A stretch of 64,000 nt of DNA from Microbacteriaceae bacterium PS02068 (GCA_029959325.1 JASCPF010000003.1:1-64000); one strand, 5' to 3'; positions 37,149 through 46,532 are shown, numbered from the stretch's first letter. Notes: generated by a model from the sequence alone, not told the origin. Numbers and translations are program-made.

Positions 37149-38180
37149 TCAGGCGCTGATCGAGTGACCCGCCGAGCCGAGCTGCTGCGTCGCCTCGACG
37201 ACGCGGGCTGCCATGGCCGACTCGGCGACCTTGCCCCACGCGCGCGGGTCGTAGGCCTTCTTGTTGCCCACCTCGCCGTCGACCTTGAGCACGCCGTCGT
37301 AGTTCGTGAACATGAAGCCCGCGACCGAGCGCGTGAAGGCGTACTGCGTGTCGGTGTCGATGTTCATCTTGATGACGCCGTTGGCGACCGCGAGGGCGAT
37401 CTCTTCGGGCGTCGACCCGCTGCCGCCGTGGAAGACGAGGTCGAGCGGCTTCGCGGCCGTGCCGAACTTCTCCGCGATGCCGGCCTGGATCTCGCCGAGC
37501 AGCTCGGGGCGCAGCTTGACTCCGCCGGGCTTGTAGACGCCGTGCACGTTGCCGAAGGTGAGCGCCGCGATGTAGCGGCCCTGCTCGCCCAGGCCCAGCG
37601 CGTCGACGAACTTCGACACGTCGGCGGTCGTCGTGTAGAGCGCCTCGTTCGACCCCTCGTGCGCGACGCCGTCCTCCTCGCCGCCGACGACGCCGATCTC
37701 GACCTCGAGGATCGCATTGATGGCCTTGATGCGGGGGAGGAGTTCCTTCGCGATCTCGATGTTCTCATCGAGCGAGACGGCCGAGCCGTCCCACATGTGC
37801 GACTGGAAGAGCGGTCCGCGTCCGGCCTTGACCTCTTCTTCGGAAGCGGCGAGCAGCGGCAGCACGAAGTCTTCGAGCGCGGGCTTGGGGCAGTGGTCGG
37901 TGTGCAGGGCGACCGTGATGGGGTAGTTCTTGGCGACCTCGGTGGCGAACTTCGCGAACGCGATCGCGCCCGTGGCGCGGCCCTTGACGGTGTGGCCGGC
38001 GAAGTAGTCGGCGCCACCCGTGGTGACCTGGATGATGCCGTCGGACCCGGCCTCGGTGAGGCCCTGCAGCACGGCGTTGATCGACTGCGAGCTGGCGGCG
38101 TTGATGGCGGGGAAGGCGTACCCGCCTGCCTTCGCCTTGTCCAGCATCTCGGCGTACTGCTCGGGGGTTGCGACGGGCAT
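37149..38180 (-). CDS. fba: Class II fructose-bisphosphate aldolase
   Basis: This zinc-dependent aldolase interconverts fructose 1,6-bisphosphate with the two triose phosphates. The ATG at 38178-38180 (MPVATPEQYAEML) has AGGAG six bases upstream; a GTG two codons earlier is too close to that site. The product is 343 residues. LHTDHCPKP holds catalytic Asp95 and zinc ligand His96, IGVVGGEEDGV and TFGNVHGVYKPG hold further ligands, and VFHGGSGS binds phosphate. It faces the class II fructose bisphosphatase gene glpX divergently across 199 bases, placing opposing steps of glycolysis and gluconeogenesis side by side. Confidence 0.97.
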   Translation of the reverse strand: MPVATPEQYAEMLDKAKAGGYAFPAINAASSQSINAVLQGLTEAGSDGIIQVTTGGADYFAGHTVKGRATGAIAFAKFATEVAKNYPITVALHTDHCPKPALEDFVLPLLAASEEEVKAGRGPLFQSHMWDGSAVSLDENIEIAKELLPRIKAINAILEVEIGVVGGEEDGVAHEGSNEALYTTTADVSKFVDALGLGEQGRYIAALTFGNVHGVYKPGGVKLRPELLGEIQAGIAEKFGTAAKPLDLVFHGGSGSTPEEIALAVANGVIKMNIDTDTQYAFTRSVAGFMFTNYDGVLKVDGEVGNKKAYDPRAWGKVAESAMAARVVEATQQLGSAGHSISA

Positions 38181-38379
38181 TTCCACTCCTCAGGTCTGCG
38201 GATAACTCCAGGGCGTATCTCCACTGGTCACTCTAGCGAAAGCCGTTCAGGCCGCGTCGTGCCGTCACCGGGCAAAAGGCGCCGGGCTCCCATGCTCGAG
38301 TGGCAAGAATCATGATTCCTTTGCCCCGATCCGTCCGAAAACCTGCACGTCGACGGGAAGATCCGCATAGTCTCAGATC

Positions 38380-39369
38380 ATGGTGAGCCTGACCGCAGAT
38401 ATGAGTCCCTTGCACCCCGACCGGAACCTGGCTCTCGAGCTCGTTCGCGCGACCGAAGCGGCGGCGATCCGTTCGGTGCCGTTCATCGGGCGGGGGCAGA
38501 AAGAGCTCGCCGACGGTGCGGCGGTGGATGCCATGCGCGCCTTCCTCACGACGGTCAACTTCGACGGCGTGATCGTCATCGGTGAGGGTGAGAAGGACAA
38601 CGCGCCGATGCTCTACAACGGCGAGCACGTGGGCACCGGGCGCGGGCCGCAGTGCGACATCGCGGTCGACCCGATCGACGGGACGACGCTGACCGCCGAA
38701 GGTCGCAACAACGCCCTGTCGGTGCTGGCCGTCGCCGATCGCGGCGCGATGCTGGATGCCTCGAGCGTCTTCTACATGGACAAGATCATGACGGGGCCCG
38801 CGGGCGTCGGCGTCGTCGACATCCGCCTGCCCGTCGCGGAGAACATTCGACTGCTCGCCAAGGCACTCGGCAAGCGCGTGGACGAGCTGGTCGTTTCGGT
38901 GCTGAACAGGCCGCGCCACGCGGGGCTGATCCAGGAGATCCGCGACGCGGGTGCCGGAACGCGCCTGATGAGCGACGGCGACGTCGCGGGCGGCATCAAC
39001 GCGGCACGCCACAATGCCCGCACCGACATGTGCATCGGCATCGGCGGCAGCCCCGAGGGCGTCGCGACCACCTGTGCGATCAAGGCGCTCGGCGGGCACA
39101 TCCAGGGCCGGCTGTGGGCGCGCGACGACGACGAGAAGCAGCGGGGCATCGACGCCGGGCTGAAGCTCGACGACTACGTCTACGAGGCTGACGAGCTCGT
39201 CAAGGGCAAGAACACGATCTTCGTCGCGACCGGCGTCACCAACGGCGAGCTCGTGGCGGGTGTGCGTCGCGACGGCGACTTCATCTACACCGAGAGCGTC
39301 GTGCTGCGCGGGGCATCCGGAACCCTCCGGCGCATCTCGTCGGAGCACCTCACCTCGAAGTGGCTCTGA
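38380..39369 (+). CDS. glpX: Class II fructose-1,6-bisphosphatase
   Basis: GlpX hydrolyses fructose 1,6-bisphosphate to fructose 6-phosphate in gluconeogenesis. The 329-residue product carries the metal-binding IGEGEKDNAPMLYNGE, the lithium-sensitive phosphatase signature AVDPIDGTTLTA, MSDGDVAGGI and IGIGGSPEGV, all typical. It is the usual sole bisphosphatase in actinobacteria. The ATG at 38380 and a second in-frame ATG at 38401 are both possible starts. It is divergent from fba. Confidence 0.96.
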   Translation: MVSLTADMSPLHPDRNLALELVRATEAAAIRSVPFIGRGQKELADGAAVDAMRAFLTTVNFDGVIVIGEGEKDNAPMLYNGEHVGTGRGPQCDIAVDPIDGTTLTAEGRNNALSVLAVADRGAMLDASSVFYMDKIMTGPAGVGVVDIRLPVAENIRLLAKALGKRVDELVVSVLNRPRHAGLIQEIRDAGAGTRLMSDGDVAGGINAARHNARTDMCIGIGGSPEGVATTCAIKALGGHIQGRLWARDDDEKQRGIDAGLKLDDYVYEADELVKGKNTIFVATGVTNGELVAGVRRDGDFIYTESVVLRGASGTLRRISSEHLTSKWL

Positions 39370-39517
39370 CACCCGTTTCGTCTCGGATCTGACGCGTTCG
39401 CAAGGCCCGAAGGTATCGTTCCGGCGTCGGTTCCGGCGTGTTGGTGGCGGACTCTGGCACAATGAGTCTCGGTCACCGGCGACTCGTACGTCGTCCACGT
39501 CATCTCCGGGGGTTCAC

Positions 39518-39715
39518 ATGTCCGCAGCAGCAAGCAGCAGTCCGAGGACCGGTCAAGTGGCCGTGCCCGTCGACATGTCGCGTCGCCCCGACGTGCTCCT
39601 GCGTCGGCGAACGCCCGAGGGGCACCAGGTCAGCGCGTGGTGGATGATCGGCGCTTTCGTCGGTGTTTCGCTCGCGGTCGTCGGTCTGTTGAACTTCTTC
39701 CCCGGCGGATACTGA
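39518..39715 (+). CDS. Small membrane protein, 65 residues
   Basis: From the ATG at 39518 the product has a hydrophilic N-terminus (SSSPRTGQVAVPVDMSRRPD, RRRTPEG) and one C-terminal hydrophobic helix (WMIGAFVGVSLAVVGLLNFF), ending PGGY. I do not recognise the family. A GGGGG run 6-10 bases upstream could serve as the ribosome site. The frame continues upstream to 39260 inside glpX, but that part is a shadow. It lies between glpX and rmuC, convergent with rmuC. Confidence 0.55.
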   Translation: MSAAASSSPRTGQVAVPVDMSRRPDVLLRRRTPEGHQVSAWWMIGAFVGVSLAVVGLLNFFPGGY

Positions 39716-39769
39716 CTTCGTCGTCGGTCGGTGCGGGCGCCAGTCGCGGGCGCCACATGTCTCGGCCGC

Positions 39770-41029
39770 CTACAGTCGGTCGCGCAGGTCTCCGACGTCG
39801 GCGGTGAGGCCCTCGACCAGCTCGGGGGCCGTCAGTTTGCGCGCCGCTTTGCCGATCAGCTGCGGCGTCGCGGTGGCATCCAGTTTCGTATCGTCGATGC
39901 CCGGGAACCGCCGCGCGCTCACGAGCACGCGCGACTCGAGTGACCCGGCGAAGCGGTTGTAGCTGTCGACCGTCCGCTCGATCGCGCGGCGCAGGTCGTC
40001 GGTGTGGCTCGCAAGCGCGCCCAGCCGCTGGTACAGCTCGTTGCCGAGGTCGAACAGTCGGCGCGCCTCGGTGGAGACGTCTTGCTGGGTCCAGGTGTAG
40101 GCGACCGTCTTGAGCACGGCCCAGAGGTTGACGGGCGAGGCGAGCGCGACGCGCCGGCCGAAGGCGTAGTCGAGCAGACTCGGGTCTTCTTCGAGCGCGG
40201 CGGCGAGCAGCGACTCGCTGGGGATGAAGCACACGACGAACTCGGGGCTCGAGTCAAGACCCGTCCAGTAGCGCTTGCCGGCGAGCGCGTCGATGTGCGC
40301 GCGCACCGCCTTGACGTGCTTCTGCAGCAGCTGCGCCCGCCGGGCCGCCTGCTCGCCCTGCGCCGTGAACGGAATCGCGGATGCCTCGAGGTAGGCATCC
40401 AGCGGCACCTTCGCATCGACCGCGAGCGCTTTGCCGCCGGGCAGACGCACGACGAGGTCGGGGCGCCCCGCTCCCGCGTCGGAGGTCACGGATGTCTGCG
40501 TGTCGAAGTCGACGTAGCGCGTGAGCCCCGCCGACTCGACCACGCGGCGCAGCTGGGTCTCGCCCCAGACTCCGCGCGTGGCGTTCGAGCGCAGCGCGCC
40601 GGCGAGCGACTCGGTGGTGGCGCGGAGCGCCTCGTCGGACTCGTGCGCGCGCCGCAGCTGCTCGGCGATCGACCCGTACTGGGTCTGCCGTTCGCGTTCG
40701 AGCTCGTCGACCTTGAGCTGCATCGTCTGCAGCGTCTCTTGCACGGGGGCGAGGGCGCGAAGCACGACTTGCTCACGCCGCTCGCGCTCTTGATGCGCGA
40801 GCGCGTCGGCACGCGTCTGTGCGCCGAGCTCACGGGTGAGCGCACGCTGCTGCTCGAGCTGGTCGGCGAGCGACGTGCGGGCCGACTCTGCGGCGACAGC
40901 ACGAGCGGTTAGGGCCGCGCGGTCGGCGGAGGCGCGCTCGGCGGCACGAGCGGTGGCGGCGAACCACCCGGCGAGTAACCCGGCGAAGAGGCAGGCGACC
41001 GCGAGAGCGGTGACGATGGCGGCATCCAT
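39770..41029 (-). CDS. rmuC: DNA recombination protein RmuC
   Basis: The 419-residue product has an N-terminal membrane helix (IVTALAVACLFAGLLAGWFAA) and a long Ala/Arg/Glu/Gln coiled coil (about 25-145). The RmuC nuclease-like core follows: RGVWGETQLRRVVESAGL, RPDLVVRLPGGKALAVDAKV, FIPSESLLAAALEEDPSLLD and SPVNLWAVLKTVAYTW. RmuC limits DNA inversions and restricts foreign DNA in some bacteria; its enzymatic activity is inferred from the PD-(D/E)XK fold. All core segments are intact. Confidence 0.95.
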   Translation of the reverse strand: MDAAIVTALAVACLFAGLLAGWFAATARAAERASADRAALTARAVAAESARTSLADQLEQQRALTRELGAQTRADALAHQERERREQVVLRALAPVQETLQTMQLKVDELERERQTQYGSIAEQLRRAHESDEALRATTESLAGALRSNATRGVWGETQLRRVVESAGLTRYVDFDTQTSVTSDAGAGRPDLVVRLPGGKALAVDAKVPLDAYLEASAIPFTAQGEQAARRAQLLQKHVKAVRAHIDALAGKRYWTGLDSSPEFVVCFIPSESLLAAALEEDPSLLDYAFGRRVALASPVNLWAVLKTVAYTWTQQDVSTEARRLFDLGNELYQRLGALASHTDDLRRAIERTVDSYNRFAGSLESRVLVSARRFPGIDDTKLDATATPQLIGKAARKLTAPELVEGLTADVGDLRDRL

Positions 41030-41108
41030 GCTTCACAGCGTGCCGCAGGGGTCGGACATTTCCTGTCCGCCTCGCCCCGGCGCACCGGTTCGCGGTCGCG
41101 GCGTGTCG

Positions 41109-41735
41109 CTAGACGACCCCGAGAGCGACGAGAGGCGACCCCGAACCCGGCACGGCCGGGCGCTCGGGGACGGGGATCTGCGGCACGCGCAGCCCGAGCA
41201 GCTGGGCCAGCTCGACGACGTCGGTCGCGCCTGCGCGCTGCGCGGAGTCGATCATGATGTGCGCGCAGGCGAGGGCGTCGGCGGCGGCATCATGATGCGC
41301 GAAGTCGAGGAATCCCGCGGCGGCGGCGACCAGAGGCAGCCGGTACGAGGCCAGCTCGTATGTCTTGCGCGACACCTGCACGCTGCACACATATGAGTAC
41401 GGCGGGCACGCGGCATCCGTCACTTCGCAGGCGCGGCGCAGCACGGCCATGTCGAAGCCGGCGTTGTGCGCGACCAGCACGTCGTCGCCGATGAACTCGA
41501 TGAGGGTGCTCAGCTGCTCTGTCCACGTCGGTGCATGCGCGACATCGTCGGCCCTGATGCCGTGGATGCCCACGTTCAACTCGAAGAAGCGGTCGTGGCC
41601 GGGCGGCGGCTGGATGAGCCATCCCGCAGTGTCGACCACCCGTCCGTCCCGAACGCGGGCAAGGCCCACAGCGCATGCCGACGCGCTGGAGTTGTTCGCC
41701 GTCTCGAAGTCGATCGCGGTGAAGTCCAGGGGCAC
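41109..41735 (-). CDS. DnaQ-like 3'-5' exonuclease
   Basis: The start is GTG at 41733-41735, with GGTGGAGA upstream, giving 208 residues. The DEDD exonuclease motifs are Exo I AIDFETAN (Asp9, Glu11), Exo II VLVAHNAGFDMAVL, and Exo III FLDFAHHDAAADALACA with the catalytic His and Asp. It resembles the stand-alone exonucleases related to the epsilon subunit of DNA polymerase III. No BRCT domain follows, unlike many actinobacterial homologues. The frame continues upstream over a palindromic repeat and is not coding there. Confidence 0.88.
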   Translation of the reverse strand: MPLDFTAIDFETANNSSASACAVGLARVRDGRVVDTAGWLIQPPPGHDRFFELNVGIHGIRADDVAHAPTWTEQLSTLIEFIGDDVLVAHNAGFDMAVLRRACEVTDAACPPYSYVCSVQVSRKTYELASYRLPLVAAAAGFLDFAHHDAAADALACAHIMIDSAQRAGATDVVELAQLLGLRVPQIPVPERPAVPGSGSPLVALGVV

Positions 41736-41808
41736 GTCTCCACCCTGCGGTGGTCTGGGGCAACGCCGGGGGAGGCGCGCCGGTCTGCGCGAGAAGCCGG
41801 CCGGGTCG

Positions 41809-41884
41809 GTGTCGAAAGCAGGCTGGATCGGCCCACACAGCCCACGTCCCGGGCATCCACGACGATTGAGCCTGCTTTTGCGAC
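41809..41884. repeat. Dispersed palindromic repeat, family C copy 2 (76 bp)
   Basis: The left arm GTGTCGAAAGCAGGCTGGAT (then CG) and right arm CGATTGAGCCTGCTTTTGCG (then AC) surround a 32-base centre with CCCGGGCATCCACG. Length, arms and the centre core agree with the copy at 8469-8544. It fills the spacer between the divergent exonuclease and methyltransferase genes. Confidence 0.87.
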
Positions 41885-41940
41885 AGGGGCTTCGAGAGGC
41901 CCCATCGCCGCCCGCGTCGGCGCGGCGTAGGGTCGGGATC

Positions 41941-42702
41941 ATGGCGACGCGCGACGAGATGGCGACGAGTTTCGGGGCGGCAGCGGCGGCATACGAGCAG
42001 GGCCGGCCCGACTATCCCCTTGAGGCGGTCGCGTGGATGCTGGAGTCGGCCGGTCCGGCGCCGAGGGTGGCCGACGTCGGCGCGGGAACAGGCAAGCTGA
42101 CCCGCGTCGTCGCGGGGTTGGTCGGGCGGCGCGGCGGCGAGGTGATCGCGATCGAGCCCGATGCGGCGATGCTGGATACCCTGCGTGCGTCCGCCCCTGG
42201 GGTGGAGACCCTGATCGGCACCGCGGAGCGCATGAACCTGCCCGACGAGAGCGTCGACGCCGTGGTGCTGGGACAGGCGTGGCACTGGGTGCAGCCGGAT
42301 GGCGCCTCGGCCGAGGTCGGCCGGGTGCTGAAGCCCGGCGGCACGCTCGGACTCATCTGGAACATCCGTGACGAGTCGGTGCCCTGGGTCGCGCGGCTCA
42401 CCGCGATCATGAAGGGCAGCCACGCCGAAGAACTGCTCGCGGGCGACGGCCCCCAGGTGCGGGCGCCGTTCGGGCCGCTGGAGCACCGCGCGTGGCGCTG
42501 GACGCGCCCGATGACCCGCGCGGCGCTTCGCGCAATGGTGCTCTCGCGCAGCTACATCATCACCGCGAGCGACGACGAGCGGGCGCGCATCGAGCGCGAG
42601 ATCGCCGCGCTGTTCGACGATATCGGCGCCGTCGGCGAGGCATCCATCGACCTGCCGTACCTGACGTACGCCTTCCGCACGGTGCGACCGCCCCGGGCGT
42701 AG
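41941..42702 (+). CDS. Class I SAM-dependent methyltransferase
   Basis: The product is 253 residues from ATG 41941. Motif I is VADVGAGTGKLTRVV (about 42-56), motif II IAIEPDAAM, motif III region VDAVVLGQAWHWV and VGRVLKPGGTLGLIWN, a common ubiE/11-type layout. The N-terminus FGAAAAAYEQGRPDYP matches a methyltransferase group often named after Rv1403c or Crg1 relatives. The acceptor substrate cannot be inferred. The in-frame upstream stretch from 41365 runs over the exonuclease gene and palindrome and is a shadow. It is 42 bases upstream of ychF. Confidence 0.85.
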   Translation: MATRDEMATSFGAAAAAYEQGRPDYPLEAVAWMLESAGPAPRVADVGAGTGKLTRVVAGLVGRRGGEVIAIEPDAAMLDTLRASAPGVETLIGTAERMNLPDESVDAVVLGQAWHWVQPDGASAEVGRVLKPGGTLGLIWNIRDESVPWVARLTAIMKGSHAEELLAGDGPQVRAPFGPLEHRAWRWTRPMTRAALRAMVLSRSYIITASDDERARIEREIAALFDDIGAVGEASIDLPYLTYAFRTVRPPRA

Positions 42703-42744
42703 CAGCCGCAGTGTGGGCGGAGTGCCCGCGTAGACTGGACTCCC

Positions 42745-43818
42745 GTGGCTCTCACTATCGGAATCGTCGGTCTCCCCAACGTCGGCAAGTCGACGCTCTT
42801 CAACGCGCTGACCAAGAACGACGTGCTCGCGGCGAACTATCCCTTCGCGACGATCGAGCCCAATGTCGGCGTCGTCAACCTGCCCGACCCGCGTCTCGCG
42901 AAGCTCGCCGAGGTGTTCGGTTCAGAGCGGATCCTGCCCGCCGCGGTGTCCTTCGTCGACATCGCCGGCATCGTGCGCGGGGCGAGTGAGGGGGAGGGGC
43001 TCGGCAACAAGTTCCTCGCCAACATCCGTGAAGCGGATGCCATCGCGCAGGTCGTCCGCGGCTTCGCCGACGGCGATGTCGTGCACGTCGACGGCGACGT
43101 CAACCCACAGAACGACATGGAGACCATCAACGCCGAGCTGCAGCTGGCCGACCTCGAGACGCTCGAGCGGGCCATCACGCGCTACGAGAAAGAGGTCCGT
43201 GGCCGCAAGCTCGACCCGTCGGTGCTCGCTGCCGCGGAAGCCGCCCGCGATGCCCTGCAGCGCGGCGAGCTGCTCTCGGCGTCGAAGCTCGATCTCGAGC
43301 CGCTGCGCGAGCTCGGCCTGCTCACCGCGAAGCCTTTCATCTTCGTGTTCAACGTCGACGAGGCGGTGCTGACGGATGCCGCGCGCAAGGCCGAACTCGA
43401 GGCGCTCGTCGCGCCGGCGAAGGCGGTCTTCCTCGACGCGAAGATCGAGTCTGAACTCATCGATCTGGACCCCGACGATGCCGCGGAGCTGCTGGCATCC
43501 ACAGGTCAGGACGAATCGGGGCTGGACCAGCTCGCGCGCATCGGCTTCGACACGCTCGGACTGCAGACCTACCTGACGGCAGGCCCGAAGGAGGCGCGCG
43601 CCTGGACGATCGGCAAGGGCTGGAAGGCCCCGCAGGCTGCCGGCGTCATCCACACCGACTTCGAAAAGGGCTTCATCAAGGCCGAGGTCATCGGCTTCGA
43701 CGACCTCATCGAGACCGGGTCTGTCGCCGCTGCGCGCGCCGCCGGCAAAGCGCGCCTGGAGGGCAAGGACTACGTCATGCAGGACGGCGACGTGGTGGAG
43801 TTCCGCTTCAACGTGTGA
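42745..43818 (+). CDS. ychF: Ribosome-associated ATPase YchF (OLA1 family)
   Basis: A conserved Obg-family P-loop protein that binds ATP in preference to GTP and associates with the ribosome and oxidative-stress response. The P-loop [14 protein letters not shown] is at about 9-22. The switch region [20 protein letters not shown], the coiled-coil insert, FVFNVDE in place of the GTP-specific NKxD, and a C-terminal TGS domain ([16 protein letters not shown]) are all present. The 357 residues are the normal length; the start is GTG. It marks the right end of the region with mycobacteria-like gene order. Confidence 0.96.
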   Translation: MALTIGIVGLPNVGKSTLFNALTKNDVLAANYPFATIEPNVGVVNLPDPRLAKLAEVFGSERILPAAVSFVDIAGIVRGASEGEGLGNKFLANIREADAIAQVVRGFADGDVVHVDGDVNPQNDMETINAELQLADLETLERAITRYEKEVRGRKLDPSVLAAAEAARDALQRGELLSASKLDLEPLRELGLLTAKPFIFVFNVDEAVLTDAARKAELEALVAPAKAVFLDAKIESELIDLDPDDAAELLASTGQDESGLDQLARIGFDTLGLQTYLTAGPKEARAWTIGKGWKAPQAAGVIHTDFEKGFIKAEVIGFDDLIETGSVAAARAAGKARLEGKDYVMQDGDVVEFRFNV

Positions 43819-44444
43819 CCCGTCTGCCGTCTTCGAGTGCGAGCGAAGCGAGCCGAAACGGCGTATCTACGCAAACCGCGCGAACGCGAGGATGGGGTGA
43901 TCGAGGTCGCCGCCTGTCATATCGGGCGGGTGACCGTCCGTATATCTGCCGCAGATGCGTATCCACAGAGTGACCCCGCGGAGATTGGGTTCAAGGTGTG
44001 ATTCCGAGTCTGCCCTGGTCTTTTGTGGCCGCGGCGAGGATGGCTTTCTGTGCCGCCGTCCCATCCGTAGGCGACGGTGCGGATTCGCTGGGCCACGGCT
44101 TGGCCGCGTCTGCGCGTTTCCCCTGCATCGATCCGATCGGCACTCACCACGGAGACGACTTCTCCGTTGGCGACACCCTCGTCCGGCCCGCGCACGAGGC
44201 GCTCGAACGCATCGAGGTCTGGATCCGCGGTCAGCGACGCGAAGACGACGACTTGGTTTGTCGCAGTCCTCGCACTCTATTGATCGTGACCGCAATGCAG
44301 TGACGGTGACCTCAATGCGGGGAATGTCCGGGCCAGGCAAGTCTCCCGCGGGAGGATCGAAGTGGTGCGTAGACGACATGACATGAAGCGCGAGAAGTTC
44401 GTGCGAGTGGACTGGATGTCGGAGCTCCCAGCAACGATGTCACC
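43819..44444. other. Gene-poor spacer of 626 bases at the island edge
   Basis: No credible gene is recognised. On the minus strand one stretch (about 44277 to 43985) has protein-like content in one frame (VVVFASLTADPDLDAFERLV, then EGVANGEVVSVVSADRIDAG) and another frame resumes nearer 43867. This suggests a decayed gene split by frameshifts. The base composition becomes less GC-rich than in ychF. I could not name the ancestor. Confidence 0.4.
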
Positions 44445-45794
44445 ATGGACACAATGTGGCTACTTGCCATCGCATGCCTCGGTGGGGCTGTCTGGATCGC
44501 GATGACGAAATTGAAGGCTGCGCTCGCGCGTGACCACCTTCGAGGTCTCGCGGCCACGAAAGTGATCAGCTTTGCGGTTGCGGCACTCGCCGGAGGGAGC
44601 ATGTTCATTGCTCTGAGGTCTACGCCGGTGATCTTTCTCGTGGCGTTTATCGCGACGTGCATCGCGATGATCACGGCGTCGGTTACGGGCGGACTCCTCC
44701 GGGGGGCAGAGCGCCAAAGCTCCCCAACGGCGTGCGCGTACGTGCGATATCGCTCCGCTAAGACGTGGCGCGAGACAAAGTCCATGACCAAACGGTTCTT
44801 CGCGCTCGCCGCGCCTGACGGGTGGCGGGAAGTTCGCATCACGCTAGACAGCTTCGACAATGTCGTCTCTATTCCCACAATGCTCCGGGTCTTGGGGGTG
44901 ATGTACATCGCCGGATTGGTCTTCGTATTCGTCATGTCCTTTGTTGGCTTGACCGGTGCGAATGGTGACATCCAGGCGGCGGTGTTCTCCGCCGCAATCA
45001 GCTACAACATGTTGGCGATCAGCTGTCTCCTCACCTCCACAGCCGTCATCTGCTTCGCGATCTTTCTCCTCCTTCGGTGGGGCGAAGTCCTACAGCGGCC
45101 ATTGGGGGTCGGCTCTTATGTGCGCCGCATCGCGACTTGGATTGGATACGGCGGCGCAGTCGGTGCTGTGATGGCATCGCTCGTGCCACTCGCGGGGCTT
45201 GCCGTGCCGAGCCTCATAGGGTCGGCCGAGAGCGCCTCAGCACTAAACACGATCACGCCGCGCTCGATGCTGGATTTTCCGGCCGCAGGGGCTGTCGCAG
45301 GCTATGCGTTCGGTCTGATCGTCGCGACGGCGTCCCTGTTTCCAGATTCCAAGAACAGTTGGCTTCGGCGCGTCCTGTGTCCGGGATTGTTCGTAGTCGT
45401 TCTCGTCGCGTTGAGCCAATTCCTGGGCGGCCCCCGTGGACTCCTGCGGCCAGTCATTGACGCCGCCGCTCTGCGATCTGGCTTCAACGACGCATCGTGC
45501 GCCGGCGCCGCGCCGACGGACATCGCTTCGGGGAGTCTCGACGCGACGGCATGGGTCATCACGGCGATGGAGCGATGCGGCAGCGGACTGCTCATCTCGA
45601 CAACCGCCATTGGATGGATCGTTGTCGCCGCGGCTCTGTTGGTCGGCGTCAGTCTGTTCGCCGTCGACATTCGCGTTCGGGCACAGTCGGAAGGTGAACG
45701 AAGCAGCGATCGTGGCCCGGTGACCTCGCGGCACCTTCTCAGCGACAGACCGGATCAACCTGAACTGAATCACGCACCGCCCACGCTGATATAG
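44445..45794 (+). CDS. Unrecognised polytopic membrane protein
   Basis: The 449-residue product has about eight hydrophobic helices, for example TKVISFAVAALAGGSMFIAL, IFLVAFIATCIAMITAS, MLAISCLLTSTAVICFAIFL and STTAIGWIVVAAALLVGVSL. A soluble stretch near 85-135 includes an Arg/Lys-rich segment, and the tail is hydrophilic. I do not recognise a family. Starts at 44445 and 44454 are both ATG. The codon choice (more A/T third positions, many CTC/ATC mixed with TTG, TCT and AGT) differs from its neighbours, suggesting transfer. No clear partner gene is adjacent; the Phd/VapC pair follows 50 bases later. Confidence 0.6.
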   Translation: MDTMWLLAIACLGGAVWIAMTKLKAALARDHLRGLAATKVISFAVAALAGGSMFIALRSTPVIFLVAFIATCIAMITASVTGGLLRGAERQSSPTACAYVRYRSAKTWRETKSMTKRFFALAAPDGWREVRITLDSFDNVVSIPTMLRVLGVMYIAGLVFVFVMSFVGLTGANGDIQAAVFSAAISYNMLAISCLLTSTAVICFAIFLLLRWGEVLQRPLGVGSYVRRIATWIGYGGAVGAVMASLVPLAGLAVPSLIGSAESASALNTITPRSMLDFPAAGAVAGYAFGLIVATASLFPDSKNSWLRRVLCPGLFVVVLVALSQFLGGPRGLLRPVIDAAALRSGFNDASCAGAAPTDIASGSLDATAWVITAMERCGSGLLISTTAIGWIVVAAALLVGVSLFAVDIRVRAQSEGERSSDRGPVTSRHLLSDRPDQPELNHAPPTLI

Positions 45795-45817
45795 CCCGGT
45801 CGAGTTCTGCTTCAACG

Positions 45818-45835
45818 TGTAGCGCGTGTGCTACA
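45818..45835. promoter_or_regulatory. Inverted repeat operator of the Phd/VapC operon
   Basis: TGTAGC-GCGTGT-GCTACA has perfect six-base arms and ends 8 bases before the antitoxin GTG at 45844. The overlapping TACATT at 45832-45837 could act as a -10 element, so the symmetric site probably lies on the promoter and binds the antitoxin or its complex. This makes the operon autoregulated, as known for this class of antitoxin. Confidence 0.7.
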
Positions 45836-45843
45836 TTTTTGGG

Positions 45844-46125
45844 GTGAGGGTGAGTGAGCCGCATGTGGAGAGTCTTTCGCAGCGTGAGTTGCGCAACGAG
45901 TCAGGGCGTGTTCTTCGTGCGGTCAGCGAGGGCCAATCCTTCGTACTGACCAACCGCGGCATCCCTGTCGGTCGCATCGTTCCGCTCGACGCTCCGGCGC
46001 CCGCGTTGCCGATCGCTCGGCCTGCGAAGCGCGTCGGTGGCTGGTCCTCGCTCGCACCCCAGCCCTCTGAGGGGGACCGTCCGATGGCGCGGATCCTTGA
46101 TGAGCTGCGCGAGGATCGAGTGTGA
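45844..46125 (+). CDS. Phd/YefM-type antitoxin of the type II TA pair
   Basis: The 93-residue product has the Phd/YefM N-terminal DNA-binding fold, visible as SLSQRELRNESGRVLRAVSEGQSFVLTNRGIPVGRIVPL, and a C-terminal toxin-binding tail ending DELREDRV. GTG 45844 or 45850 are likely starts; the GTG at 45826 would put the operator inside the gene. No ribosome site precedes, so translation may be leaderless. Its stop overlaps the toxin start by GTGA, the classical antitoxin-toxin order. Confidence 0.88.
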   Translation: MRVSEPHVESLSQRELRNESGRVLRAVSEGQSFVLTNRGIPVGRIVPLDAPAPALPIARPAKRVGGWSSLAPQPSEGDRPMARILDELREDRV

Positions 46126-46532
46126 CGGACGCCCGGCTCGTCTACGTCGATACCTCCGCACTCGGCGCACTCCTCATCGCGCAGACGCAGACGCAGGCGC
46201 TGGTGGACTGGATGGACCATACGCTTGCCAGGCTCGTATCGAGCGATCTGCTCGAAACGGAGTTGCGTCGGATAGCTGTGCGAGAGGGGCGGGATCAGGC
46301 GCAAGTCAGTGCGATCCTGGATGGGGTGTCGCTCGCCGCGCTTGACCGGGCCACATATCGGTCAGCTGGTCTCTTGCCGATGCCCTATCTCCGCACCCTC
46401 GACGCCCTGCATCTCGAGGCGGCGATTCGCCTTGACGTCGATTGCGTGCTCACCTACGACCATCGGCTTGCTGAAGCCGCGATGTCGGTCGGCCTCGAGG
46501 TGATTGCTCCCGGCGCGGAGGGCCTTCTTTGA
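46122..46532 (+). CDS. VapC-like PIN-domain toxin
   Basis: The 136-residue product is a PIN ribonuclease. LVYVDTSALGALL carries Asp10, SSDLLETELRRIA the conserved Glu, TLDALHLEAAIRLDVD the third acidic residue and VLTYDHRLAEAAMSVGL the fourth. VapC toxins cleave tRNA or rRNA when freed from the antitoxin. GTG 46122 overlaps the antitoxin stop by four bases. The pair lies in the accessory segment and is more likely a resident TA module than a housekeeping pair. Confidence 0.9.
   Translation: MTDARLVYVDTSALGALLIAQTQTQALVDWMDHTLARLVSSDLLETELRRIAVREGRDQAQVSAILDGVSLAALDRATYRSAGLLPMPYLRTLDALHLEAAIRLDVDCVLTYDHRLAEAAMSVGLEVIAPGAEGLL

Noticed and set aside
38233..39498. Minus-strand frame opposite glpX
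   Set aside because: No motifs; glpX on the plus strand explains the conservation and frame.
42922..43653. Minus-strand frame opposite ychF
   Set aside because: Shadow of a highly conserved gene, no motif or ribosome site.
43867..44379. 170-codon minus-strand gene in the spacer after ychF
   Set aside because: Protein-like stretches occur in two different frames, so no single intact gene is supported; described as a possible relic instead.
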